A DNA stretch of 17,757 bases from an uncultured Eubacteriales bacterium (lineage in GTDB: Bacteria; Bacillota; Clostridia; Christensenellales; UMGS416), in contig UQLW01000050.1 of NCBI GenBank assembly GCA_900542005.1, positions 1-17,757 on the forward strand, given 5' to 3'. The translations under genes were made by a program, and so were the position numbers. How positions within the stretch are numbered: position 1 is the stretch's first letter; every line of letters starts with the position of its first letter. The notes below the pieces were generated by a model that was given only the letters and a program-made list of their open reading frames with translations, had not been told where the DNA came from and searched no databases. Of the stretch, positions 1 through 6,891 are shown piece after piece.

Positions 1-3000
1 GGAGATATCCGCCGTGAACATAGCCTGTCGTACCGGAATAGTTGATTTTGTACCAGATGCCGTTTTGCCCTGTCACGGTAACCGTTGCGCCATTTCGCAG
101 GCTGCCGATCCGGCTATAGCTCTGGCCCGGGCCGCTGCGCACCAGCAGCGTACCTGAAACGCTCACCGTTGCCGTACCGGAACCGGCGCTGGCGCCCTGC
201 ACCTGCACATATTGGGCCGATACATAGGCCGTCGTTCCTCCAAAGGCGATCTTATGCCATTCGTCGCCTATCTCCAAGATTGTCACCGTATCATTCTTAT
301 ACAGCGACCCAACCTTGCCGTAATTAACACCCGGGCCCTTACGCACCGTCAGCGAGCCTGATGAGATCGCCACTTTGCCCGTTGTTCCTGTGCCCGGATC
401 CTGCGTGGGAGATGCCGTGGGGGCTGACCCCCCTACCTGGATATATTCCTTGGATACATAGCCGGTGCCGCCGTTGTAGCTGATCTTATACCAGCCGCTC
501 TCCTCACCGGTAATGGTGACGGCCGCCCCATTGGACAGGCTGCCGATCCGCGCGTATCCTGTACCCGGGCCCTTGCGCACGTTCAGCGTGTTGGAGCTGA
601 TCTTCACCGTCCCTGTCTTGGTCTCTTCCGGCGGGGCTGTCGCGGTAGACGTTGCCGTCGGGGCCGATCCGCCCACCTGGATATATTCCTTGGATACATA
701 GCCCGCGCCGCCGTTGTAGCTGATCTTATACCAGCCGCTCTCCTCGCCCAGGATCGTCACTGTCGCGCCCTTCTTCACGCTGCCGATCCGCGCATACCCC
801 GTACCCGGACCCTTGCGCACGTTCAGCGTGTTGGAGCTGATCTTTACCGTCCCTGTCTTCGGTGCGTCCGGCGTTGCTGTCGGCGCCGCCGTCGGCGTAT
901 CACCGTTCACCGCCACATACTCCTTGGATACATAGCCGGTACCGCCGTTATACTCGATTTTATACCAGCCGTTCTCCTCGCCCAGGATCGTCACCGTTGC
1001 GCCCTTCTTCACGCTGCCGATCCGCGCATACCCCGTACCCGGGCCCTTGCGCACGTTCAGCGTGTTGGAGCTGATCTTCACCGTCCCCGTCTTCGGTGCG
1101 TCCGGCGTTGCTGTCGGCGCCGCCGTCGGCACCGCGCCGTCCAGCGTTATGTACTCCTTGGATACATAGCCGGTACCGCCGTTATACTCGATTTTATACC
1201 AACCGCTCTCCTCGCCCAGGATCGTCACCTTGGCGCCGTTTTTCACGCTGCCGAGCCGGTCATACTGCGTACCCGGACCCTTGCGCACGTTCAGCGTGTT
1301 GGATACCTTGACCGTGCCGGTCATAACCTCGCTGGTCGGCGTGGGCGTGGGGCTCACCGTCGGAGTCGGGCTTGGCGTCGGAGTCGGGCTTGGCGTGGGC
1401 TCCACTTCACCTACCGTGACATACTCTGCGGAAACATATCCAATATAGACATCATAGGCGATCTTATGGAAGCTTTCCCCAGTCTCCAGGATCTGAACCG
1501 TTTCGCCGTTATTCAGATTGGTCAGGATGCCGCTGGTGGTATTGGGTTCAAGCCGTACACGCAACCGCGTATCTACCTTAACCGTGCCCGTAGCGATGAT
1601 CGGCTCCAGCGGGTTGCTGTCCTGCAGCGCGAGCGAAGCCGTTTTTACATAGCCTACCGCATTGTTGAAGCGGATTTTCGTCCACGTTTCACCCTTCTCG
1701 AAAACCTCAACCACGCGGTTAGGCTTCAGCGTGCCCCGCAGCACAGCGTTTTCCTCGCCCTTCAGGTAGACATTGACCGAACCGGTGCTGGGCGCAATGC
1801 CATAGCCCGTCACCTCCAGGCCCTCGTCATCCTCCGGCTTCTCGGCGCTCTCGTAGTCGGGACGCTCCGGCAGCGTATTCGCCTGCTGGTCCAGCGTCTC
1901 CAGCGTGCATCCGGTATAATAGAAGTCCAGAATCTCCCGGTAGCCGATCCCAGCGTTGGCCCGGCCGATCGCGCCCGCCTGGCTCAGTCCGACGCCATGC
2001 CCCCAGCCCCGTACCGTCAGGGTAATGGCGGTATCCGTCTCCGTCACATCCATGATGTTCCGCATAACGCTCAAGCGGCTATAACTGCTGTAGAAGGGGA
2101 CGCGGAACTCCTTATAATCGAACTCCAGCGTTTCCGTCTTGCGCGCGCCGTTCACCGACAGCACAACGCCCAGGCGCAGGTTGGTCCGCACACGGCTTTC
2201 CTCCGGATATCCGGCAGGCCGGCCATAGGGCTCCACTGAGGTAAAGCCCAGCACCTGGATCTGGCTTTCGCTGACGCCCAGCTTCTTGGCTGCCGCTTCG
2301 ATCACCTGGCTGGTGGCTCGGGAATCGGTCGTTCCCTTACCCTCCTTATAGAATACGAAATCGTAGGATTTGTGATCCGAACCGCCCTGGAGGTCATAAG
2401 GATCGTCCTTCAGGGTATGGTAGGTATCCTTCATGTTCCACTTCAGGCTGGCCAGCTGCGTCTGTCCGCCGTTGCAGGCGCTGTAGAGCCCATCGGAAAT
2501 GGAACCCTTCCAGTACAGCACCTGGCCCTTCGTTGCGTTGACCGCCTTGATAATGTTGGAATACCCGGTCACATAGCCCTTATATACCTGGCTGTCGGTG
2601 GTATCGTTCACATCGTAGCTGCCGCTTCCGCCCTTGGAGCGGTTGACCGCAAAGGTGCGGGCGGCAACCGCCTGCGCCTTGAGCGCCTCAAGCGGCCGGT
2701 TGTTGCCCATCTCGCCGATCAGCACGCCGCAAAGATAATCCTCCATGTAAACCCGGCAATAGAGCGTCAGCGCGCTTCCGCTGGCGTCCAGCGTCATGTT
2801 GCCCGGATAGTTGACCTTAAAGCCAAATTGCGGGTTGTCCATGCTCAGGTAATTCGCCGAATTGCTGGATTTGCAGCGGATCAGCGTAATGCTGTCGGCC
2901 AGCGCCTGGCCGTTCAGGTATACCTGCCCGCCGGAGGCCTTGAAGGTATAGCTTCTTCCCTCCACCAGCTCAATGGAGGGATCTTCCTGTATATAGTATA

Positions 3001-3166
3001 CGCCATTGACCTCCATGGTCAGCGAGCTGGGATTGCCCATGCTATCCAGTCTCACGCGGACGAAGCTTGCCTTATCCGCCGCCGCTGTTACAGGCGCCGG
3101 GAAGGTTAAGGCTAACATCAGCGCCGCCATCAGGCAGGCCAATATCAGCTTTGCCGTCTTCTTCAT
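1..3166 (-). CDS. Secreted SpoIID/LytB-domain protein with SH3b repeats (3' end outside window)
   Basis: The frame is open from the ATG at 3166 to the window edge (1055 codons seen, no stop). AAGGAG lies 8 nt upstream of the ATG. Residues 1-30 form a signal peptide (KK, hydrophobic core, cleavage near VTAAA). Residues about 130-430 form a SpoIID/LytB domain, with the probable catalytic Glu152 in GVLIGEMG, then AVAARTFA and RGWGHGVGLSQAGA. Known SpoIID proteins are lytic transglycosylases acting on denuded peptidoglycan glycan strands. Eight bacterial SH3 modules follow: two divergent ones (about 452-516 and 525-587), a Pro/Thr/Ser linker (588-614), then modules 3-8 with RKGPG and GYVSKEY signatures; module 8 is cut by the window edge. 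SH3b modules usually bind cell wall. Classical SpoIID lacks SH3b arrays, so this is more likely a vegetative wall enzyme than the sporulation engulfment protein, but that is inference. It has its own promoter and follows the ferredoxin terminator. Confidence 0.9.
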   Translation of the reverse strand, partial: MKKTAKLILACLMAALMLALTFPAPVTAAADKASFVRVRLDSMGNPSSLTMEVNGVYYIQEDPSIELVEGRSYTFKASGGQVYLNGQALADSITLIRCKSSNSANYLSMDNPQFGFKVNYPGNMTLDASGSALTLYCRVYMEDYLCGVLIGEMGNNRPLEALKAQAVAARTFAVNRSKGGSGSYDVNDTTDSQVYKGYVTGYSNIIKAVNATKGQVLYWKGSISDGLYSACNGGQTQLASLKWNMKDTYHTLKDDPYDLQGGSDHKSYDFVFYKEGKGTTDSRATSQVIEAAAKKLGVSESQIQVLGFTSVEPYGRPAGYPEESRVRTNLRLGVVLSVNGARKTETLEFDYKEFRVPFYSSYSRLSVMRNIMDVTETDTAITLTVRGWGHGVGLSQAGAIGRANAGIGYREILDFYYTGCTLETLDQQANTLPERPDYESAEKPEDDEGLEVTGYGIAPSTGSVNVYLKGEENAVLRGTLKPNRVVEVFEKGETWTKIRFNNAVGYVKTASLALQDSNPLEPIIATGTVKVDTRLRVRLEPNTTSGILTNLNNGETVQILETGESFHKIAYDVYIGYVSAEYVTVGEVEPTPSPTPTPSPTPTVSPTPTPTSEVMTGTVKVSNTLNVRKGPGTQYDRLGSVKNGAKVTILGEESGWYKIEYNGGTGYVSKEYITLDGAVPTAAPTATPDAPKTGTVKISSNTLNVRKGPGTGYARIGSVKKGATVTILGEENGWYKIEYNGGTGYVSKEYVAVNGDTPTAAPTATPDAPKTGTVKISSNTLNVRKGPGTGYARIGSVKKGATVTILGEESGWYKISYNGGAGYVSKEYIQVGGSAPTATSTATAPPEETKTGTVKISSNTLNVRKGPGTGYARIGSLSNGAAVTITGEESGWYKISYNGGTGYVSKEYIQVGGSAPTASPTQDPGTGTTGKVAISSGSLTVRKGPGVNYGKVGSLYKNDTVTILEIGDEWHKIAFGGTTAYVSAQYVQVQGASAGSGTATVSVSGTLLVRSGPGQSYSRIGSLRNGATVTVTGQNGIWYKINYSGTTGYVHGGYL
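386..1324 (-). repeat. Tandem coding repeats of SH3b modules, 234-240 bp units
   Basis: Four consecutive units lie at about 1094-1324, 860-1093, 620-859 and 386-619. Each encodes one SH3b module plus a Thr/Ala/Pro linker (PTAAPTATPDAPK type). Identity extends to synonymous sites: 860-896 and 1094-1130 are identical over 37 nt, and all four units share a long block around the GYVSKEY codons. The outer modules on both sides are clearly diverged. This pattern indicates recent duplication or gene conversion. The number of units may vary between strains and may be mis-assembled from short reads. Confidence 0.9.
1359..1394 (-). repeat. Two 18-nt tandem copies in the Pro/Thr/Ser linker
   Basis: Two exact 18-nt copies sit head to tail (1359-1376 and 1377-1394) and code for the PTPSPT linker between SH3b modules 2 and 3. 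They are in frame, so gain or loss of a copy would change only linker length. Slippage is the likely origin. Confidence 0.8.
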
Positions 3167-3209
3167 ATTCTCCGCTCCTTCAGATTATACTAACTTCCAA
3201 TATGTCATG

Positions 3210-3238
3210 ATGATAGCATATCCGGGATATTTGCGCAA
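3210..3238 (-). promoter_or_regulatory. Probable sigma-A promoter of the SpoIID/SH3b gene
   Basis: On the minus strand, TTGCGC (3233-3238) is followed by a 17-nt spacer and TATCAT (3210-3215), preceded by TGC in the extended -10 arrangement. The -35 is poor (3/6) but the extended -10 would compensate. The start would fall near 3203, giving a leader of about 37 nt. The spacer holds the inverted repeat ATATCC-c-GGATAT (3218-3230), a possible operator. Confidence 0.55.
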
Positions 3239-3272
3239 CCCTTTTGTAACACTTTCGTAATGATTCCCCTTT

Positions 3273-3314
3273 CCAAGAGAAAAGGCCCAGCCGAAGCTGG
3301 GCCTTTTCTCTTGG
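3273..3314 (-). terminator. Intrinsic terminator of the ferredoxin gene, probably bidirectional
   Basis: Two perfect 19-nt arms (3273-3291 and 3296-3314) enclose a four-base loop that reads C(TTCG)G on the minus strand, a super-stable tetraloop. The 3' arm contains TTTTCTCTT, so the pyrimidine tract lies in the lower stem. The same tract appears when read on the plus strand. It lies 6 nt beyond the ferredoxin stop and separates it from the SpoIID/SH3b promoter. Confidence 0.9.
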
Positions 3315-3320
3315 GCGTTA

Positions 3321-3491
3321 TTAGTCCTCCACAGGGGCGCTCACCGGGCATACGTCGGCGCAGGCGCCGCAAGCGATGCAGGTATCCGCATCGATGACGT
3401 ACTTCTCGTCGCCCTCAGAGATCGCGCTCACGGGGCACTCGGCCTCGCAGGCACCACATTTGATGCATTCATCGGTAATCTTGTAAGCCAT
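3321..3491 (-). CDS. 2[4Fe-4S] clostridial-type ferredoxin, 56 aa
   Basis: This short ORF encodes 56 residues with two classical cluster motifs, CIKCGACEAECPV (residues 9-21) and CIACGACADVCPV (38-50). Both have CxxCxxCxxxCP spacing, giving eight Cys ligands for two low-potential [4Fe-4S] clusters. The length matches clostridial ferredoxins. These are soluble cytoplasmic one-electron carriers for enzymes such as pyruvate:ferredoxin oxidoreductase and hydrogenases; the partner here is unknown. AAGGAGGTG sits 8 nt before the ATG, a near-ideal ribosome site that suggests high expression. It has its own extended -10 promoter and its own terminator, so it is probably monocistronic. Its position after ricT is not known to be functional. 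Confidence 0.97.
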   Translation of the reverse strand: MAYKITDECIKCGACEAECPVSAISEGDEKYVIDADTCIACGACADVCPVSAPVED

Positions 3492-3557
3492 GAAAAACAC
3501 CTCCTTCAGGTTATTTCAGTCTATCGATGATTCCAGCCGATGGCTTGAATCCCGCTG

Positions 3558-3587
3558 ATTATAGCACAATCCCCCGGTTGATGTAAA
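3558..3587 (-). promoter_or_regulatory. Strong sigma-A promoter of the ferredoxin gene
   Basis: On the minus strand, TTTACA (3582-3587) is followed by an 18-nt spacer and a perfect TATAAT (3558-3563), preceded by TGC (extended -10). The start would be near 3551, giving a leader of about 60 nt that ends in AAGGAGGTG. It begins only 4 nt after the ricT stop codon. Confidence 0.85.
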
Positions 3588-3591
3588 CCCG

Positions 3592-4821
3592 CTACGAGGG
3601 ATTCTCGGGGGTTTTGTTGGCGGGCTGCTCATGGGTTTTTCCGCCCGGGCCGCCCCTACGGCGGCCGCCTTGGAAGTGGCGGCTGCGCCTTGGCCGGTCA
3701 TTGCCAGCCTTTTTCTCCCCGCCTTCCTCCTTGGCCGGCGGGCGGTTCCCCTCGGGCTTTGCCGCTTCGGGCCTGCGGCGCGGGCGCCGGGGCCTCTCCT
3801 GTCCCTCCTGCGTCGGAGCGGGCGCGGTTTCCGCGTCCTTCCCGCCGTCCTGCTGCGGCTCCTTTGCCTGCGCCTCCTGGCGCGCGCGCTCAGCCTGCTG
3901 GGCCTTGGCCTTCTGCCAGGGCTTGGGCTCCGGCGCAGGCCGCGGCGGGCGCGGCGTGACCACCGGCGCCTTATCGGCCAGCTCCTTCACCGCAGCCTCC
4001 CGCTCCTCCTTGCTGACGATCCGCAGCTCCGAGGGCGCATATTCCCGCATATCACAGGTCATATCCGGCAGCGTGACCCGCACCTTCAGCCGTTCCCGCA
4101 GAATCTGCACCTCAGCGACCTCGCCGGGGCCATCGGGGGTAATCACATCGGCTCCGGCCTTGGGCAGCTCCTTGCGCGCCTTGACATAGGTTTCGTGCTC
4201 AAACTGCAGGCAGCACATCAGCCGCCCGCAAAGGCCTGAAATCTTGGTCGGATTCAGTGAAATGCTCTGATCCTTTGCCATACGGATGGATACCGGGATA
4301 AAATCGTTCATAAAGCTCTTGCAGCACACCGTCCTGCCGCAGGGGCCCAGGCCGCCCAGCATCTTGGCCTCGTCCCGCACGCCGATCTGCCGAAGCTCGA
4401 TGCGCGTCCGGAAGCGGGCGGCCAGATCCCGGACCAGGTCCCGGAAATCCACCCTGCCATCCGCCGTAAAATAGAACACGACCTTCTTGCCGTCAAAGGT
4501 ATATTCCACATCCACCAGCTTCATATCCAGCTTGTGTTCGGCAATGCGCTCGGCCCCGATGACCAGGGCCTCCCGTTCCTTTTGCTCGTTCTCCTGTACC
4601 TGGCGCTTGTCCGCCTCGGTAGCTACCCGGATGACGGGCTTGAGCGGGGCGACCACCTCCGTCTCCGATACCTCCCGGGGGAGCATCGCCACATCGCCGT
4701 ACTCAATTCCCCGCACCGTCTCGACGATGACGCCGTCGCCCTCGGTGAATGCAAGCTCGCCCGGGTCAAAATAATAGACTTTTCCCATCCGCTTAAAGCG
4801 GACGCCAATCACCAGAGCCAA
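3592..4821 (-). CDS. ricT: RicT (YaaT) PSP1-domain Fe-S protein with long charged C-terminal tail
   Basis: The N-terminal VIGVRFKRMGKVYYFDPGE and the Cys-rich core GPCGRTVCCKSF and GLCGRLMCCLQFE identify the YaaT/RicT PSP1 family. In Bacillus subtilis RicT joins RicA and RicF in a complex that carries [4Fe-4S] clusters and promotes RNase Y mRNA processing, sporulation and competence. The core has six Cys in GPC, VCC, GLC and MCC groups. The B. subtilis protein is about 275 aa. Here about 125 extra C-terminal residues rich in Pro, Arg, Lys, Glu and Gly look disordered and end in an RGG-like stretch (GGRRRGGPGG). Start choice: a GTG at 4830 lies only 1 nt after AAGGA, while the TTG at 4821 lies 10 nt after it and matches the family N-terminus, so TTG is preferred (409 aa). 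The first 29 nt overlap the end of holB. Confidence 0.93.
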   Translation of the reverse strand: MALVIGVRFKRMGKVYYFDPGELAFTEGDGVIVETVRGIEYGDVAMLPREVSETEVVAPLKPVIRVATEADKRQVQENEQKEREALVIGAERIAEHKLDMKLVDVEYTFDGKKVVFYFTADGRVDFRDLVRDLAARFRTRIELRQIGVRDEAKMLGGLGPCGRTVCCKSFMNDFIPVSIRMAKDQSISLNPTKISGLCGRLMCCLQFEHETYVKARKELPKAGADVITPDGPGEVAEVQILRERLKVRVTLPDMTCDMREYAPSELRIVSKEEREAAVKELADKAPVVTPRPPRPAPEPKPWQKAKAQQAERARQEAQAKEPQQDGGKDAETAPAPTQEGQERPRRPRRRPEAAKPEGNRPPAKEEGGEKKAGNDRPRRSRHFQGGRRRGGPGGKTHEQPANKTPENPS

Positions 4822-5800
4822 TCTCGTCACGTCCTTCCCATGTTGAAAGCAGCCAGTCCATCACCAGCGCCGCGTTCGCGTTGCCCGCCAGCCGCTGCTG
4901 CGCCTGATGGCATGCCCACCACATTGTCTGTATTTTTTCGCCGGGGATGCGGGCCGCCAGCGCCTTCAGCCGGGCTGCCAGGTCCGGATGCATACCCTCT
5001 TCCCCGCCAACGGCTGCGTCCCGCAGCAGCCCCTGCCATAGGGTAAACAGCCGAGGCCACTGGGCCTTATAGGGCTCGGCCGCCGCCATGATCCGCATGG
5101 TGCCGCCGGGCCTGCCCGCCTGCTCCAGCATCTCCAGCGCGGCCTGGCGCAGCGTCCAATATTCCTCATCCTGCGCCATCTCCAGCGCCGCACCCACCCA
5201 GCCGTCGCAAGCCTGGGCCGCATGGCGCGCCCTGGCCTGCGGAATATTCCACCGCTGGCATAGGGCCGCTTCGATTTCCCCTGCTGGTACGCGCTGCATG
5301 CGGATCTGCTGGCACCGGGAAATGACCGTAGGCAGAAGCGGCGCCGTATGCTCGACCAGCAGCATCAGCGTAACGCCATCGGGCGGCTCCTCCAGCGTTT
5401 TCAATAGCTTATTCTGCGCCTGAGGCGTTAAAAGATGGGCCGACCGCAGCACATATACCCGCCGCCCCCCTTCGTAGGCGCGGTTGGTCATGGCCTGCTG
5501 CAGCTGCTCCACGTCCTCCACCTTCAGGGATTTAACGCCTTTGCCCGGCGCGATGACCTTCACGTCCGCATGGTTGCCGGAAAGCACCTTTTTACAGCCG
5601 GGGCACTGGCCGCAGGGGGCCGATGTCCGGCTCTGGCACATCAGCGCCTGGGTCAGCCACAGCGCCAGCGTACTTTTTCCCGATCCTGCCGGTCCCGAAA
5701 GAATCAGGGCATGACCAATGCGGCCTGCCGAAACGGCGGACCGCATTGCATCCAATACCTCTTGTTGCCCCGTAAGGGCCGGCATCTGTCGGGCTTCCAT
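4793..5800 (-). CDS. holB: DNA polymerase III delta' subunit
   Basis: This 335-aa protein is the clamp-loader delta' subunit. It has a AAA+ ATPase fold with Walker A GPAGSGKST (residues 36-44), a zinc module made by four Cys (about 55, 63, 66, 69; CGQCPGC) and LLKTLEEPP. The TVISRCQ segment carries the SRC sensor that supplies the arginine finger in clamp loaders. It acts with DnaX and HolA to load the beta clamp. An in-frame TTG lies at 5806, but the ATG at 5800 sits 7 nt after AAGG, which overlaps the darA stop (TAAGG), so 5800 is preferred. It lies between darA and ricT as in Bacillus, but yaaR, which in Bacillus lies between darA and holB, is absent. Confidence 0.95.
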   Translation of the reverse strand: MEARQMPALTGQQEVLDAMRSAVSAGRIGHALILSGPAGSGKSTLALWLTQALMCQSRTSAPCGQCPGCKKVLSGNHADVKVIAPGKGVKSLKVEDVEQLQQAMTNRAYEGGRRVYVLRSAHLLTPQAQNKLLKTLEEPPDGVTLMLLVEHTAPLLPTVISRCQQIRMQRVPAGEIEAALCQRWNIPQARARHAAQACDGWVGAALEMAQDEEYWTLRQAALEMLEQAGRPGGTMRIMAAAEPYKAQWPRLFTLWQGLLRDAAVGGEEGMHPDLAARLKALAARIPGEKIQTMWWACHQAQQRLAGNANAALVMDWLLSTWEGRDEIGSGDWRPL

Positions 5801-5809
5801 CAGCAAACC

Positions 5810-6139
5810 TTAATACTTCTTGAACTTCTCCACGTCCAGGACAAACACCGTCGCGCCGCCCACGACAACCTCAATGGGGTAAGGCACATAGGCGCCCGTG
5901 CTGCCCGCCACAGGGGAGGGAGAGGTGGCCACCTGCTTGCGGGAATGGCCGATCTTCTCGATCAGCGCCAAGGCGCCATCCAGCTTGTGATCGTCTACGC
6001 CCAGCAGCAGGGTCGTATTGCCCGCACGAAGGAATCCGCCGGTTGTTGCAAGCTTCGTTACGCTATATCCTTCCTGCATCAGGTTGCTAATCAGGCGGCC
6101 CGCATCCTCATCCTGGACAATGGCGATAATCAGCTTCAT
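5810..6139 (-). CDS. darA: Cyclic-di-AMP receptor DarA (YaaQ/PstA, PII-like)
   Basis: This 109-aa protein starts MKLIIAIVQDEDAG and carries the diagnostic TTGGFLRAGNTTLLLGV (residues 32-48), where Gly35, Phe36, Leu37 and Asn41 correspond to the c-di-AMP-contacting loop of PstA/DarA. The family forms PII-like trimers that bind c-di-AMP; downstream partners are poorly known. Upstream in-frame start codons exist, but the ATG at 6139 has AAGGAGG 8 nt ahead and matches the family N-terminus. It has its own strong promoter upstream and is followed 9 nt later by holB, so the two are probably co-transcribed. NrnA, encoded at 14223-15188, belongs to a family that removes pApA, the breakdown product of c-di-AMP. 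Confidence 0.96.
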   Translation of the reverse strand: MKLIIAIVQDEDAGRLISNLMQEGYSVTKLATTGGFLRAGNTTLLLGVDDHKLDGALALIEKIGHSRKQVATSPSPVAGSTGAYVPYPIEVVVGGATVFVLDVEKFKKY

Positions 6140-6184
6140 ACCGAATCCTCCTTGTCTATCCTCAAAGGGATCTTTTCTGCTTAT

Positions 6185-6213
6185 ATCATACATGCTTTGC
6201 ATGATATTGTCAA
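6185..6213 (-). promoter_or_regulatory. Strong sigma-A promoter of darA-holB-ricT
   Basis: On the minus strand, a perfect TTGACA (6208-6213) is followed by a 17-nt spacer and TATGAT (6185-6190, 5/6). The start would be near 6178, giving a leader of about 39 nt ending in AAGGAGG. The spacer contains CATGC-AAA-GCATG, and a wider dyad with ATATCAT and ATGATAT ends spans spacer and -10, so a repressor site is possible. It lies in the 122-nt gap between tmk and darA and makes darA independent of the upstream yaaO-tmk transcript. Confidence 0.9.
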
Positions 6214-6261
6214 CCATTTTATCCGAAACCATTCAAAGCTCATTGGTGGATATGCCTAATT

Positions 6262-6891
6262 TCAATCTTGGATCATTCGCTCCCGCAGGATGCTGCTGAT
6301 CCTTTCGCCCAGCGCATCGATGGACTGCCTCGCATCCAAAAGCACAATGCGCTCCGGGTCCAGCTCCTTCAGGCGCAGGAAGCCCTCGTATACCCTGCGC
6401 CGGAAGGATTCAGCCTCCAGCTCCATGCGGTCCAGGGCCCGGCCGTCCATACGCGCCCGGGCTTCTTCCGGGGCAAGCAGCAGGACAAAGGTCAGATCCG
6501 GCGTAAGGCCGCCGGTTGCCAGCTGGTTCACCTGCTCCACCAGCTCGCGCCCCAGCTGGCGCCCGAAGCCCTGGAAGGCCATGGTCGAATCCGTGTACCG
6601 GTCCAGCACAACCGCACGCCCCGCCTGAAGGGCCGGCAGGATCCGCTGCTCCACATGCTGCGCCCGGGAGGCCGCATACAGCAGAAGCTCCGTCCGGGCC
6701 GTCATCTCCCGGTTCGCCTTGTCCAGCAGGATTTCGCGGATCCGCTCTCCGATCGCTGTGCCGCCGGGCTCCCGGCTGCATTCCACCTCATACCCCAGCT
6801 GCCGCAGGAAACGGGCCGCATGGGCGATCTGTGTCGATTTGCCCGCGCCGTCCGGGCCCTCAAAGGATAAAAAAGGCGGCCTTTTGCTCAT
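6262..6891 (-). CDS. tmk: Thymidylate kinase
   Basis: This 209-aa protein phosphorylates dTMP to dTDP with ATP in dTTP synthesis. The P-loop is FEGPDGAGKST (residues 10-20), followed by the SREPGGT motif that binds dTMP and VVLDRYTDSTMAFQG (94-108) with the DRY signature. A LID-like Arg-containing segment (RALDRMELEAESFRRR) sits near residue 160. Length is standard. Upstream in-frame starts reach to 6987, but the ATG at 6891 forms an ATGA overlap with the stop of the HAD phosphatase gene and begins the family's conserved N-terminus. This points to translational coupling. Confidence 0.96.
   Translation of the reverse strand: MSKRPPFLSFEGPDGAGKSTQIAHAARFLRQLGYEVECSREPGGTAIGERIREILLDKANREMTARTELLLYAASRAQHVEQRILPALQAGRAVVLDRYTDSTMAFQGFGRQLGRELVEQVNQLATGGLTPDLTFVLLLAPEEARARMDGRALDRMELEAESFRRRVYEGFLRLKELDPERIVLLDARQSIDALGERISSILRERMIQD

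Noticed and set aside
386..1324. CRISPR-like or intergenic repeats
   Set aside because: Units are 234-240 bp, in frame and coding for SH3b modules; no short repeat and spacer pattern.
1466..3109. Plus-strand frames of 257 and 245 codons
   Set aside because: They are antisense shadows of the SpoIID/SH3b gene, whose minus-strand frame is open for 1055 codons with clear domains.
3184..3189. Perfect TATAAT upstream of the SpoIID/SH3b gene
   Set aside because: No -35-like hexamer lies at 16-18 nt, and a SigE-type match (ACATATT) has the wrong spacing; the extended -10 at 3210-3215 is a better candidate.
3631..4239. Long plus-strand frames opposite ricT
   Set aside because: They mirror the GC-rich ricT sequence, have low-complexity Arg/Pro/Ala composition and no ribosome site; ricT on the other strand has family motifs throughout.
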